A stretch of DNA of 64,000 bases from assembly GCF_041381155.1 (NCBI RefSeq), contig NC_091134.1, forward strand, positions 31,501,540 through 31,565,539. The letters are read 5' to 3'. This document shows, one piece after another, positions 1-11,000 of this stretch. The notes under the pieces were generated by a model. The model did no database searches. It was not told the DNA's origin and saw nothing but the letters and a program-made list of their open reading frames with translations. The position numbers were made by a program, and so were the translations under genes. The first letter of the stretch is position 1; each line of letters begins with the position of its first letter. This DNA comes from Argopecten irradians (lineage: Eukaryota; Mollusca; Bivalvia; Pectinida; Pectinidae).

Positions 1-280
1 AACACAAATTCGTTTTAATGAAGTTATCAGATCAGAGAGGGATAACCACATGAGGTGATGACAAATGAAAAAGAAAGAAAAGATCATACATCTAAAAAGC
101 TGAATAATGGTCGTCAGATTTTAGTTGTGGTTTGATTATGGCAATACAAATTTGATATTTCAAATTGCAGCTTGCCGCCATACAAAACACAACAAAACTA
201 CGGCACCTATGCTATTTTAAAACATTTTTTGTTTATCTTGTGACAAGTTTATTTTGTTTTGGCTTATTGGCGTCCACCCG
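1..280. other. No gene seen
   Basis: AT-rich sequence with only short random ORFs. I see no splice-bounded exon or family signature here. Confidence 0.5.
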
Positions 281-510
281 CGATTCTCCAGGAGTTACTG
301 TCACTGCCATTTTATGTGTCATTGCAAAATTAAAGACAGTACATGAGAAAAAAACCGTGACCAATAACTGTGCTGCAGAGACTTCATTTGAAGATTACAG
401 GAGTATTAACGTTCTATAACATGTCTAATATGTTATTGTACACAAAGCCTTAATTTTTGCTAAGAAATAGTTAATAAAAAAACCCAGTGATAGTAACCCC
501 TGGAGTATCG
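281..510. mobile_element. MITE-like inverted-repeat element
   Basis: The ends are imperfect inverted repeats of about 26 bp: CGATTCTCCAGGAGTTACTG at 281-300 pairs with a segment ending TAACCCCTGGAGTATCG at 494-510. Nothing inside looks coding. Part of the interior (about 386-515) resembles the reverse complement of 3463-3615, inside an intron of the IAP gene. A further stray copy of the CCCCTGGAGTATC motif lies near 44955. I infer a small non-autonomous element family; no target duplication is clear. Confidence 0.5.
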
Positions 511-1283
511 AGGATGATTGATGTGCTTGTCCACTTATCTTACCGAGTTTTCCTATTGCTGTTCTTTAATGTTTAAACTATTATTGTTTGATATTTACAA
601 TGTGTCGGAATAAATGATAATCTAAACGCAACAGTATAATATTCTTTTTATTATTTTTTAATATTTTTTATTATTATTAATAACAGTAATAACAAAAACA
701 AAGATAAAAACGGTAAACTTGGTAAAATCTTATAATAACACATAAGACACATGCATATTCAAAGTGAAGTATGTCCTATAATGATACTAAATCGTGTAAA
801 ATAGAGGATGTTGCGGAGTGTATTTGATTATAGCACACGTTAATATAACAACAATAAAATTAATTAATCTATTTAGACAAATATTTAAAAAAAAAATAGG
901 TTTAAGACTTAACTAATTTGAAATCATTTTAAAAAAAAAAAATCAACATGCATGAAAACATTTAAAACAACGTAACCCTTGTTACTTCCCTTTAATTAAC
1001 TAAAAGATCAAGTGTACTGTTTATAGCAAAAAAGTTATATATTAGGCTACAATATATGATGAAAAATCAAATGAAAAAAAAACCAAACCCAACAACAACA
1101 ATATCATCCCACCTTAAAAGTTTAATGATTTCTTTAAAACTTGAAGTATTTTATATAAATCCCACACAAGCAAACCCACAGTTTAAAATCAATCAGAATT
1201 AAGTTAATTAAATTCTAGTCAAAACATGGACTGAATCGCATATTTCCGATTCAGAGACTGCTATAGTCATGTGTAATTCGCAG
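511..1283. other. No gene seen
   Basis: Very AT-rich spacer with many A and T homopolymers. No exon, RNA gene or repeat structure was recognised. Confidence 0.5.
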
Positions 1284-1499
1284 GAGCCGCCGTGGCTGAG
1301 TGGTTAAGATGTCTCAACATATTACTACAAGCCCTCCACCTCTGGGTTAAGAGTTCGAATCCCATGTGGGGCAGTTGCCAAGTACTGACCACTTTCGATG
1401 GTTTTTCTCCGGGTACTCCGACTTTCCCCCACCAACAAATCCGGCACGTCCTTAAATGACCCTGGCTGTTAATGAGACGTTAAACTAACAAAACAAAAT
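1284..1499 (+). mobile_element. tRNA-derived SINE, near full length
   Basis: The head looks like a tRNA gene: an A-box-like TGGCTGAGTGG at 1292-1302 and a B-box-like GAGTTCGAATCC at 1351-1362, with a long gap as in a Leu/Ser-type tRNA. The body carries TTTTTCTCCGGGTACTCCGA, followed by a 3' segment CTGGCTGTTAATGAGACG and an AACAAAACAAA tail. The same 3' segment recurs at 4620-4735 and, in part, in the minus-strand copy ending near 49951. This is a RNA polymerase III-type retroposon, not a functional tRNA gene, because no acceptor stem can be paired. Confidence 0.8.
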
Positions 1500-1545
1500 A
1501 CATAGCCAACAGACCTAGAAATGTGGACCATGTGGAAATATCACA

Positions 1546-1904
1546 GATTAATCCTAATTATAACCGCTAACTATAACTACACACTTGTCTCAAGACTATA
1601 CTCTTGGTATATACATAATATCATTCTTAATTTCTCGAAACACTTAATGCTATGCTACTTGTATCTTTTGCAGTTCAGACAGTGTCAATGTTGTTTTTTC
1701 ATGTTAGGACATTCGCGTAAACACAACCGAATTTTAATCCTAATTCTAACCACGAACTGACTATACACTTGAATCGAGTCGACATATATATACATATATA
1801 TCTTTAATATCCATTTCTTGAAATACTAAATGCTACGCTTTCTTTGTTTTTGCTCATGCAGTTCAGACAGTGCTTATTGTTTTTTCCATTTAGGACATCC
1901 ACGT
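1546..1904. repeat. Tandem duplication at the 3' end of the IAP gene
   Basis: Two diverged units of about 170 bp (about 1546-1717 and 1735-1904, period near 187) share ATCCTAATT, AACACTTAATGCTA, GTTCAGACAGTG and TTAGGACAT. The unit nearer the gene contains the IAP stop codon and last sense codons. The other carries a relic of the same end, so the 3' UTR and the last few codons were duplicated together. Confidence 0.6.
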
Positions 1905-2086
1905 CTTTATTCGATCTGTGATGGTATGGTGACATGTTGGGCATTTCTTCACATAAAGTTGGCAGTCTTCGCAGCAAATAAGATGGCCACAGGGAAGAAA
2001 AGTAATGTTTGCGATCATGTCGTCACAAATTTTACACTTCATGTCCTTTTTCAGATGTAGATTTTCTTCCATCAAACGATCTGTCT
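1890..2086 (-). CDS. IAP terminal exon: RING finger
   Basis: Acceptor TGTTTTAG before 2086; stop codon at 1892-1890. The RING follows the IAP pattern C1293-x2-C1296-x11-C1308-x-H1310-x3-C1314-x2-C1317-x6-C1324-x2-C1327. The protein ends 13 residues later, as usual for IAPs, where the C-terminal tail supports RING dimerisation. Confidence 0.93.
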
Positions 2087-5000
2087 CTAAAACAGCAGAT
2101 GACAAAAATATATATACCAATTAAGATATGAAAAAAACCCAAATATTGAAACTAATCATTTATATGATTTCTTTTAAACATATTGATGTTATTTAATCAA
2201 TTCGGAGATATAGATGTATATATGTAAATGTATATTATATTTTTTTCTGGCTTTTGCAAATATTGAATAAAAATAAATGATATATTTTAGGTATTGTTGG
2301 AACATGAAGTTGGACACGAAAAAAGTGTTTTTAGATTTATTCCGGACAAGAGTAACAGTTAATTTTATAAAGCCTTGCATATGGAGCTTAATGTATTTTA
2401 CAGAAGAATATGGATATAATACGTATAAATGTAATGTAAATAATGAAACGTAGATTAGACCATCTTCACATAGACTGTACATAAGAATATAAGCCTAACC
2501 CACATGTAGCTGATTTGAGAATTTGAGATATTGTTTTAATGGTGAAATAAATGAAGGTAAATAGCTTATCATGTCGAATAAAATGTATATAAAATTATTA
2601 GAATAAGATTGTCAAAGAAGAAATAGTGCTAAAGACCTAATATGGCTAATTTTGTAGATCTCTAGACTTAAGAAAATAGTAGATATGTTAAAAAAAAAGT
2701 AAGCAATATTTATTCAATATCGTTTGATGATTGATATATTTCAATATTTACATTAATTTCCTGATTTTACTTTTATCCTCAATTCTTTAAGCTCTCATAT
2801 AATTATAATAATGTAGAGATGAAACTATAAAGTTCAGAATTGTTTCCTGTCATCAGCTGTGTATTTCCTTGTTTCAGATAAGTCTATCCGCTGTAATATT
2901 TATTCATTGTCATGTCTGTATATGTATATACATATGATAATCATATGCATTTGCATACGTGATCCAAAAAGATCATGTCTGGGTCATGATGATTAGAAAG
3001 TTCGCACTGTTATGACCAAAGTTTGCTCCACCACTATCTCATACAGATGATTGATACCGACGTATGTATTGTATCCAATAGCAATACAATAGACAAAACC
3101 TGCCATTTTCCCTTATTCTACAGTCACGTTAATTCTCTTACTTCTTTACTATATCGAACAAAACAAAACTCATTAAATTGGGAACTTTTTTAAATTGACA
3201 TCAACTGTTAACTAATTGAATTTCGCGTATGTTTAAAATCATTGAAAAAGGTTTCTGATTGTGATTGGCAGAATTAAATCGCAAAAGAAAAAAACTCAGA
3301 TACCTTGTAACCTGGATTTTTGCATACTGTGCGTATGAAAATACTTACTTGTATGCAATAACTGAAAAATGCTAATAAGTGTCATGCATCTGTCGCTTTG
3401 AACAAGACAAAGGAACCTTCTGAATCGCTAGTTCCACTAACAAAAATGTTCATGGAAAAAGTCATCCTCGATACTCCAGGGGTCACTATCACTGTCGTTA
3501 TTCTGTGTCATAGTAAAACGAAGGGCAAGAGAAGGCGGAGGTGATTAGGTCATTTGATGTCCATCAAAAGAATCCAATAACGATACACTGTAGTCTTCAA
3601 AGGATGACTCTAGATGACTCTCAGATTTTTTTTCTCCTGAACTGCCTCCAGTTTTAATTTGAGATAGTCCAGGGGTGGATATAACGCCAGCACTGAGGAT
3701 GGAAAAAAAGTAAAACGATATCTTACCTGTCATAGCGAGACCATTCATTGCAGCTGTTATTCCATTAGCACAGGGGTCGCCTTGGGGTGTCGTTTGATTC
3801 GCTGCATTCCACGTCAGTTCACCAACGTTGGCAGGTCTAGACTTGCTAGTACAATAACCATTGTCCTCCCTTGTGAGTTCATCAACGATATTGTAAGTAT
3901 CAATCGGTATGTTTTCTGTAATATATCAACACAATTTGATTTATATATATTCAGAAGAACATTTTTATAAAATGATGAATAGCTACACAGCAACGAAAAC
4001 GTAATAAAAATGATAAAAAAAGGACTTGTCGATTACGTCATGTACTTCATACTTTCAGATAACTAATTAGATGATTATAATTGGTTCCCTTACACATAAA
4101 ATACAAATTGAAAAATACATAACAACCAAACGCACAAATATGTAAAATACTGCAAATGTACTTATTTTTCGCGGAATACAAATTTAAGCGCAAACAAATC
4201 TTGTCGAGATTAACGCAATAATGATTTCGCGCATTCTACATTTAGTACATAATGGCTATATAATCCACATGGGCTCGATTGCGTTAAAATCTTATAGAAG
4301 TAATGGGTATCGATATCCAATTGGTTTTATTCCATACGATTTTTTCGCAATAGAGCCCCTGTGATTACCACTAAACTATGTAAAGTAGTTGTTCCCATAT
4401 GGTGTTATAGTTGTTTGTTGGCTTGCTATTGCTGGTTTCTATTTGATTACTTTTACAGATTAAATATACAAAGCTTTAAAAACAATGTTTTAAACTGGTT
4501 GACGAAGACTATGTGAACGGTTTACTACTTACATCGTGAACATATCTGGTAATATAAGTACATTCCTTGATATGATAGTAAATCTACCAGCAGGGACGAC
4601 TGGTTCGCCCGTTGTCAGTATAATGTGACCGGGTGGGGTGTGTTGCTTGGTGTCTTTGGCGACATGGGAGGCCGTCCTTACATGACCATAGCTGTTAATG
4701 GGACGTTAATTAATCAAACAAACAAACAAACCAGCAGGGAGCGCTTACTCTTCCGGGACCTCTTGATCTTTTCTCATCAAACGACTTCACGAGTCATTGT
4801 ATTCATCTATACATGTATATTAGTTAAGTCCTTTCCTCTTTATAATCAATTCAAATTATGTTTATAAAGTGTATTAATCATTCCAGGGAATGTCGACGTC
4901 AAATTTTACAAGAAGATACGAGATATCATAATGCATTGTTGATACAATTTCCTACATTACCTCTCTGTAACTTTTCGATGGCTGTTTTAATCACTCCTGT

Positions 5001-8000
5001 TTGATAGCCCATGGCCTTCACGTTCTCAACAACAGCTGCCAGTTGAAGTGGCGTCTGGGATGGTTTAGGCCCATCTGAGTATGGAATGATATGACATTAA
5101 AAACGAATCCATAATCATAGTTATGTAGGGTAAAATTGATTTTGAAAAAACTGGTTAAAAGGTTGTGTTTTGGCAGTGTTTTGAGACAAAAGTCAAATAT
5201 CACTGTCAGATGCTGTAATTGCTTTACAATCATTTGATGACCAAATCGTCGGATCAATGTAAAAAGAAATATGTTTTCTAGCCCAAATTACATGGATCAT
5301 TAAACAAAAAATCCATTAACTTAAATTTTTTAAGTGTTTTAGATAAAATACATTTCCTTAATTTCTGTATTGCTGACAAAATGCTTTTGAATGATATTTT
5401 AATAAGATATTTCCTTACGTTAGATTGCGAATTATTGATACACTGCATTTCGAGGATTTGAAATAGATGCAACCTTAATTCTATAGCTTACCCTCCAGAG
5501 ATGATACCTGGAGACAGTTTTCCTTCCTTCCTTCGATACCATTGGTGTGTGGTTCGATACCATTGAAATTTGATTCGATACGATTGAAGGGTAGCTTAAT
5601 AAAATAAATAAATAATAAGTTATGGAGATAAGCCGAAAAATGTACAATAGGTTGGAGAAAGAACTGTATCGAGGCCCGTTAGAGCCGAGATCTATTCTTT
5701 CTCCAACCTATTGTACAGTTTGAGGCTTATAACATACGGAAACTTCCGCACGTTTTGTCACGATGTAAAGATGACGAAAGAAAATGTTGAAGTTGAACTT
5801 TGGAATTTAATGATGATAACTTTGACTTGACGGATGGCTATTCTGGAGTGTCCAGAATATAGCCGTTGTGTTCCGTACAAAGTCGGAGACCTAACTGACT
5901 TACAAATAAAATATTTCATGCTTAAATAATGTACATACAATAAAATTACAGAATTATGATTGACAGATATCGCTCATTGGCAGATTAATCAGCCGTGGTC
6001 AGTGTCCTTTAGGCAATTAGGATGGCCGTGACATTAATCCGGTTACGGATGGAACTTAAAATCTTTCAGAAAAGGTATCAAAGTAAATTGCCAGAGGATA
6101 TACACAGTTATCACACATATGGGGTTTTATCTCAAATGTCACAAACGTAAATATGATCAAGAATATAACCTTAGGAATGTCAAATTACACACAATAGTAT
6201 TAACTGATAATTGATGTTAAAATTTAGCAACTATTAACGCAAGATCAAAGCACTTTAAAATTTATCACAAAATTCTTTGTGATACTTATCTCTAACTTAA
6301 AACATAGCAAGTCTTTGTGTTAATAAAGTACACTTTTATTTCTAATATAAGCCAGTTTTTTGCCTTTGTCGATGAGCTCAGGTAATTCTACCAATGTGCA
6401 TTCAACCATGACAAATCCAATTGCCTGTGTTATATGTGATGAATAGCATTCATGAACGGAACAACTATCTGTAAATTCATTTTAACCATGTCCACCAACA
6501 GTGATGGAAGGATATTGCTTTCTTATATTAATTTAAGCGATATAATAAGGTGACTTTGGTGACTTTTATTGCTAAAAGGACATTTCTGTCCAATGTCTGA
6601 TGTGGTCAAGAAATTACATATGAAACTAGACTTGCAATTTAGGCGTTTGTTTGAAAGCGTCTTGCTAAAATGATCGCATATAATAGTGATTTTCCAGGCT
6701 AGTTGAAAAAAGTCGGTGCCCCCAGAACTTACATTGAATTCAGAGGATTTAAAATTTCTACCTCTCTTAGGACAATCTTGGATTTATTTATACCATGTGC
6801 AATTTCATTCAACAAGCCAATGGGATTTAGGTGAAATTCTGAAATATTGTTGAAACAAAATAATGCTGTAGATAAGTGTTAAATGGTGAATTCATAATAA
6901 GGAGGAAAACTTGATATGGGATATATACAGAAATTCTGTGGATGTGTTTAATTCTGCATCAATAGAGGATTAAATTCTCTTCATATTCATTGTGTGGGAC
7001 TTTATTCGTAATTTGGATTTAAAAAATTATGTAATATTCCGGCAGGTTGTGTGTTGTGTGTTATCATAATTATGGGATTATGCCCGGAGACATATACTCA
7101 CCCTCATTGTGTAACTCTCCCATAAGTTACATTTTACTGTCTTATAAGTGACTGTCTTATATTAGGGTCACATATAAGACAGTAAAAGGTAACATATAAG
7201 ACAGTTACAAGTAATGGTCCCATAATTAAAATTAAAAAAAAGTAATTATACAATGATAGTAGTACTTGCTTGGTTAGGTGCTAATAAACATATTCATTAC
7301 AAAAATCCATTATCCATATTATCTTTTGATGTAATACAAGTAAAACAAAATATATTTCTATGTTCAAATGACCATTGAGAGCGTCACTTATTTTGTCGTA
7401 TACCATAACTGCTAAACTAAATATGCTGATAAATTAATATTTATCTCCCGCAACAGGAAAATCATTATTTTTTCCGTAGGTTATTACATCCACATCTTTA
7501 CTAATGGCGAATAGGATGATAGCCTGACTCATAGGATAAAGATCACTCAAAAAGAAAAAACAGTTCTGTACAGTCACCACATAACAGCTTTACGTATACA
7601 CGTCATCAAGTGGTCATCCGCTCGTTATTAAGACAGATGACAAATACAGTTACATAATACTCGACTCAAGTGTTATCTGTATCTGTATTTTAAGTGTCTT
7701 GATAAGTGTGGAAATAACCTTGAAAAAATAGACAAATTTCCTTGTCAAGACTGTGTGAATCACATGCAAATGAATAATTATGAATTATGTTATATGTTTA
7801 TATGTCAATGTCAAAAATAACGTAACGTGGATGCTTTTGAAAAGTTGAATCCAGCTATCAAACGCAGCTGACACCTGTTATAGACACTAGTAAACATAAT
7901 GACAGCGCGAAACAAACATGTTTTTTTCGCATTTTGTTAAAAGCTACAACACAAACTACGAGTCGACGTTACAACTATAGGTCAGCCTAAATGCATACCC

Positions 8001-11000
8001 ACATTCGATCAATTTAGTTATGTTAAAGTGCACAGAGGAAGTGATTTGTAGACATGTCAAATATTACTAGATTTAACGGGGGATAATACCTAGACTAAAT
8101 TAAGTGGATAATATTGGATGTCGTCACGTAGAGTATTGTTGACCATATCAAATACCAATAATGCAATGTGATTATATATCTTATTAGAATATTCATACAA
8201 TATATACTTTATTCCACTCTTTGGAATCATAATTACCCTTTGAACATATTAATGTTTGGCATTTAATGCCTATGATTATAGAACCTAAATATGATGATAC
8301 TCACTCTATTGTCTTCATGGACCAATGCGATGAATTCATCTCCATTGTTGCGCCTCAGAAACAAACATGTTGGCGCAAACTTTGCATGTTCTATCCACGG
8401 GTCGTCGTTTGTATCCCATTGTTGTAGTCGTACGTTACAGAACCAGCAAGTTACAAGGTCAGCATATCCTGTGAAATATTAAACATGGAAACTGAATCAG
8501 TTTTGCTTAACACACCAAACTTTTAGTATATCTTTTCATTCAAATGCAACGTTACTATAATGCCATTATAGTCTAGCTATGAATTTCACACAAGAAATAG
8601 CAATAGATCTATATGAGCAAACCAACTTTTAACATTTGATTTAACTTAAATCATATCGGTTTTTACACATATTCGGTCTTGCGAGCACACATTTTTGTAT
8701 AGATCATCTCATTTTGAACCTGATTATCAATACTTGCCCTCAATATATGATACTCCAACTTTATAAAAGGGTTGAAGATTTACATAAACCTACATGTAGC
8801 TACAGAAATCGGGTAGTTATTTTAATAAGCATGCAAACATTGTGATCAGTTGCAACATATCCTACCAGCGTAGAAGAATCCGGCTGAAGCAAGTTCCCTC
8901 GGATGCTGTCCGGTGTAGGATGACCATCCCTTGAACGAACTCATCCGTACTGTGATCGCAGAATACTTCATGTGCTTTGGTCGATCGTGACACTCACTTA
9001 GGGGTTTTAATTGAACTGCTACTGCATTTCGTGTTTTCGATTTTGCCTTTTTCGCAGTCTTGACACCATTACAAGACGTTGGCTTGCTGAGAAGTTCCAA
9101 TTCTAAGCTGTTTTTCCCTGACGAATGGTCTTTAGTTTCAGGTAAACTTGTCGACGAAGCAGCAGATGATGTCTGGTAGTGTTCACCATTCTCTGCATGT
9201 CCATTATTGGTCGGTAGGCTCTCCTCCGTGCACTGATTACTGAATCCAATCGAATCATAGGACAGTTCGTCGGAGCTTCCATTTCTGGCTGATGATCCTA
9301 ATGTTGTTGTTGAAATATCAGACGCAGTTCCTGAAGACAGGTAAGACGGTTGTTCTTGCAAATTTGAAAGTACATTCAATGAAGGACGCATTTGTAATCC
9401 TGATAAGAGTTCGCCATTTTGGAAACTACTGTCGGAACTAGTGAAGCTGGAATATGATCCACTCTGGGTACTTGTTCTATCTATAGACGTGTTTTGGGTG
9501 TTAATTCCTGCTACAAAATCACAAGAAGGGGATATCCGTTTGTGTACCTTAAAAGGTATATCACATCGCTTCCAATCTCTGTGTTGCACATGACAATTAA
9601 AGCATTCAACGATATCATATTGTCCAGTGTAGAAAAATCCAGCTTCTGCTAACTTCAACGAACGAACTGGTGTATCGATAGGGAAATTGGAGAAAGTTGA
9701 AAGTCTCGTAAACTCATTGGTCATAGATGGATCAAGAAAAGGCTGTACGACCATAGGTCTTTGAAATGGTATTTGACGCAGTCGGAATATGTCAATGAGG
9801 TTATCAGCAGCGTCTGATATCTTTTTTCCCGATTTTGTAAAATTCAATTGAGCAGAGGAGACTGCATTGTTTAGACCGCATTTCAAAGTATTCATAGATA
9901 TTTTGAAAACGTGTTTCAGAAGAATTGTTTTCCTTTGAAACTTATGCCGTTTATGTAACACCTTACCGTAGATAAACTGACCATGTTTTCTGAATAAACA
10001 TTTTCGTTTTCTTCCTCCTCGAAGTTGTCTTCTTTTCTTTGTCAAAAAAGTGTGTGAAACATTTGCTGACCGCACATATTTCTTTTTCAGATCAAACGCT
10101 TTGCTCCATTCAGAATAAAATCCATAAAACCTTTTGACTTTATTTCTGATGACCTCCCGCTGATGTCTTTTGTAATGTTTATATATCATTTTCTTATATT
10201 TTGAGGAAACAACAGGGCATAAAGTTTGAAGAAGCTCATTCCGCTTTCTATGTGTAACGAGCAACACAGTTGGGAAATATACAAAAAAATGAAAGCCAGT
10301 TTGTAACATTACAAAAAGAACCCAGTATACTTTCCTCTTAAGCCATGGATGACCACTGAGAATTTTTTGTGGATGACAATACTTCAAAAATACGGCAATA
10401 AATGCGAAATGCATTAGTCCAAACAAAACAACCATACACGAACAAGTTATGGTGTCCAGTTTATTTTGTAACAATCGATTATTGAGTTGACTTTCATTTA
10501 ATATCCACGTTAAAAAATACGGACAACGTGTGTAATGTAAAATATTGAATGTTCTGTGTAACTCTTGCTCTTGGATAATAAACATTTGAAGAACACACGT
10601 AATATTATGAATATTGGAACTGCGGTATGTACGTAAATCTGTAAAATTCTCCTTTTCCTTACACCTATGGACTAGCATAAGGTTCGTGTAACTTTTGACA
10701 TATTGTCTTCTGGATGAATGATTTAAATATCTGTATCTTGTCAATGAAAGTGTGCGATTGGTAGTTGCATTTTGGTCACTTTTATCCGAGCATTGTTTGT
10801 ATCGCCTTTTAACAAGTAATATAACGGTACTAAAATCATGCTGTATGTGTTCTATGGAATCGTTTCCCCACCTTATAGCTAATTCTGATGAAACATTCTC
10901 CATGTCATCAAAGAAAACCCATTGACTTGAGAAATTAGTATCCAATTCTTGAAAAGATTCGAATGGAATTGTGTGGTTGCAATAAGAATTCGATCTTAGT

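Larger units (their letters stand above)
5508..8304 (-). other. Large IAP intron with two hairpins
   Basis: No convincing extra exon was recognised. It holds the inverted repeats at 5641-5717 and 7125-7193, listed separately; the rest is AT-rich. Confidence 0.45.

Noticed and set aside
1284..1370. tRNA gene
   Set aside because: A- and B-box-like sequences exist, but the spacing, absent acceptor stem and long 3' body show a SINE.
3692..3726. 34-nt intron joining 3727 to an exon at 3691
   Set aside because: Too short for a normal intron, and the spliced frame reaches a stop soon after; the RING exon at 2086 matches the phase better.
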